A DNA stretch of 7,204 nt from Verrucomicrobiota bacterium (GTDB taxonomy: Bacteria; Verrucomicrobiota; Verrucomicrobiia; Chthoniobacterales; UBA10450): positions 1 through 7,204 of the forward strand of contig QHMQ01000058.1 of NCBI GenBank assembly GCA_003217835.1, in the 5' to 3' direction. A model generated the notes under the pieces. The model was not told the DNA's origin. It ran no database searches and was given only the letters and a program-made list of their open reading frames with translations. Shown one piece after another: positions 5,786 to 7,204 of this stretch; the stretch's first letter is position 1; each line of letters begins with the position of its first letter. A program made the position numbers and the translations under genes.

Positions 5786-7204
5786 ATGACACGATCTCGC
5801 GCCGTGACTCTTCAACTTTTCAAAACGAAAAGCCCTGAGCATTTAATGGCTGAGGCAGCAGCGCCTGAGCGCCAATTGAAGCGTGCCCTCTCTGCGTTTG
5901 ATCTCACTTGCATCGGCATCGGCGCAATCATTGGAACCGGAATCTTCGCGCTGGCGGGAACGGCGGCGGCCGGAGAACAAGCACAGGCAATCGGGTCAAT
6001 TTGGAAGACGCCGGTGCTGAATTTCATTCAGTCGTGGATAACACATGCGCCCTTGGTGTTTGGCCGGCCGGGTGCTGGTCCGGCTGTTATGCTTTCGTTT
6101 GTAGTGGCCGCGATCGCATGCGGATTCGCCGCCCTTTGCTACGCCGAGCTTGCCGCGATGATTCCGGTCTCGGGCTCTGCCTACACATATTCGTATGCGA
6201 CGCTCGGTGAGATTGTCGCGTGGATCATCGGTTGGGATCTCATTCTTGAATACGCGGTCGGGAACATGGCGGTTGCAGTCGGTTGGTCGGGCTATTTCGT
6301 AAGACTGTGCGGCAGCCTCTTTGGTCTTAAATTTCCGCTCTGGCTGGTAAATGATTACCGGACTGCCAGCGGTATAGTCGCGACCGGAGGCGACGCACTC
6401 ACAAATTATTCTTCGACTACGCTGCCAGTCATTGCCGGACAGCCGATTGCCTTGAATCTTCCGGCGGTTCTCATCGTCGCAGCGGTGACCATGCTCTTGA
6501 TTTACGGAATTCGTGAAAGCGCGCGGACGAATACGACCATCGTGATCATCAAGGTCGCCGTCGTCGTGTTTGTGATTGCATTTGGCGCATTCCTGATTCA
6601 CCCGACCAATTGGCAGCCGTTTGTTCCGAATGGTGTCGGTGGCGTGATGAGCGGCGCGGCGATCGTCTTCTTTGCCTTCATCGGGTTCGACGCCGTATCC
6701 ACTACCGCCGAAGAAGCAAGAAATCCGCAGCGGGACATGCCGATTGGAATCATTGCCAGCCTCATCATCTGTACCGTGCTCTATGTGTTGATGGCGGCAG
6801 TGATCACCGGTATGCGGTTGTACACCACGTACCTTGGTGATCCGGCTGCGGTCGCGACCGCCTTCGCCGGTCATCGGTTGGCGCAAGGCCTTATCAGTGC
6901 CGGCGCGCTCGCCGGTATCACGTCTGTGCTGCTAGTGTTTCAACTCGGTCAGCCTCGCATCTTCATGGCGATGGCGCGCGATGGCCTGCTTTGGCCGTAT
7001 TTTGCGAAAATTCACCCGCGATTCCGGACGCCATACATCACGACGATTTGGACCGGTGTTGTCGTTGGCGGCGTTGCTGCGCTGGCCGATATCGGCTCGC
7101 TCGCCGATCTCACCAACATTGGAACCCTGTTTGCATTCGTACTCGTCTGCATGGGCGTAATTATTCTACGCCGCACACAAGCCAGCCGCGCTCGGCCGTT
7201 TCGC
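5786..7204 (+). CDS. APC-superfamily amino acid permease, CAT type, cut at the 3' side by the window edge
   Basis: Inner-membrane amino acid importer with a LeuT fold; 473 codons are present and open to the last base. The ordered segments are TM1 38-60 with the substrate-binding GIGAIIGTGIF, TM2 98-124 ending in CYAELAAMIPVSGSAY, TM3 138-172, TM4 224-241, TM5 250-271, the broken TM6 287-305 with FFAFIGFDAVSTTAEEARNP, TM7 319-342, TM8 368-390, TM9 417-436 and TM10 442-462. Remaining C-terminal segments lie beyond the window. Lys256 in TM5 sits where the proton-linked lysine occurs in ApcT-type carriers (placed by alignment in mind), which suggests proton rather than sodium coupling. About 30 extra residues lie between TM1 and TM2. 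The start at ATG 5786 keeps the family's cytoplasmic LFKTKSPEHLMAEA helix. An in-frame TAG lies at 5753-5755, GTG 5804 is an alternative, and ATG 5846 would delete that helix. No clear ribosome site is seen. Substrate is not predictable beyond amino acids. Confidence 0.95.
   Translation, partial: MTRSRAVTLQLFKTKSPEHLMAEAAAPERQLKRALSAFDLTCIGIGAIIGTGIFALAGTAAAGEQAQAIGSIWKTPVLNFIQSWITHAPLVFGRPGAGPAVMLSFVVAAIACGFAALCYAELAAMIPVSGSAYTYSYATLGEIVAWIIGWDLILEYAVGNMAVAVGWSGYFVRLCGSLFGLKFPLWLVNDYRTASGIVATGGDALTNYSSTTLPVIAGQPIALNLPAVLIVAAVTMLLIYGIRESARTNTTIVIIKVAVVVFVIAFGAFLIHPTNWQPFVPNGVGGVMSGAAIVFFAFIGFDAVSTTAEEARNPQRDMPIGIIASLIICTVLYVLMAAVITGMRLYTTYLGDPAAVATAFAGHRLAQGLISAGALAGITSVLLVFQLGQPRIFMAMARDGLLWPYFAKIHPRFRTPYITTIWTGVVVGGVAALADIGSLADLTNIGTLFAFVLVCMGVIILRRTQASRARPFR

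Noticed and set aside
5996..6886. A 296-codon open frame on the minus strand opposite the permease gene
   Set aside because: Its product is rich in Arg, His and Asp with no recognisable domain, and it is fully antisense to a permease with clear family motifs. It is a codon-bias shadow.

Overview
The window is chromosomal DNA from a bacterium and is tightly packed with protein-coding genes. There are six of them, no RNA genes, and no sign of mobile elements or CRISPR repeats. The phylum cannot be fixed from the sequence. The soluble-enzyme, DUF3667 and PD40 gene styles, and the wording of the AlaRS editing domain, remind me of Verrucomicrobiota or Acidobacteriota, but this is recall-based inference, not a demonstrated assignment.

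Left part (+ strand, 1-2651): the 3' two-thirds of alaS, whose aminoacylation core lies before the window. It is followed by a short-chain dehydrogenase/reductase whose ATG overlaps the alaS stop by four bases (ATGA). The two genes are very probably co-transcribed.

Middle part (- strand, 5623 down to 2665): a compact three-gene operon. Transcription runs from a DUF3667 membrane protein with an N-terminal zinc ribbon to a secreted PD40/TolB-like beta-propeller protein, then to a second propeller protein that is a diverged tandem duplicate of the first. Both junctions are four-base stop/start overlaps (ATGA, then GTGA if the longer start of the last gene is used). The operon converges on the dehydrogenase gene, with only 13 bases between the two stop codons.

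Right part (+ strand, 5786 to the window end): an APC-superfamily amino acid permease of the CAT type, cut by the window edge after about ten membrane segments. It is divergent from the DUF3667 gene. The 162-base gap between them must hold the 5' signals of both, but no convincing sigma-70 promoter could be read there. The gap does contain a small inverted repeat.

The genes do not form one pathway. The least ordinary unit is the DUF3667-propeller-propeller operon. Both propellers carry the same conserved C-terminal block (EH-x-RK-x-WDGPQPA), which is not part of the generic PD40 repeat. The operon could encode a small envelope-associated module of unknown role.
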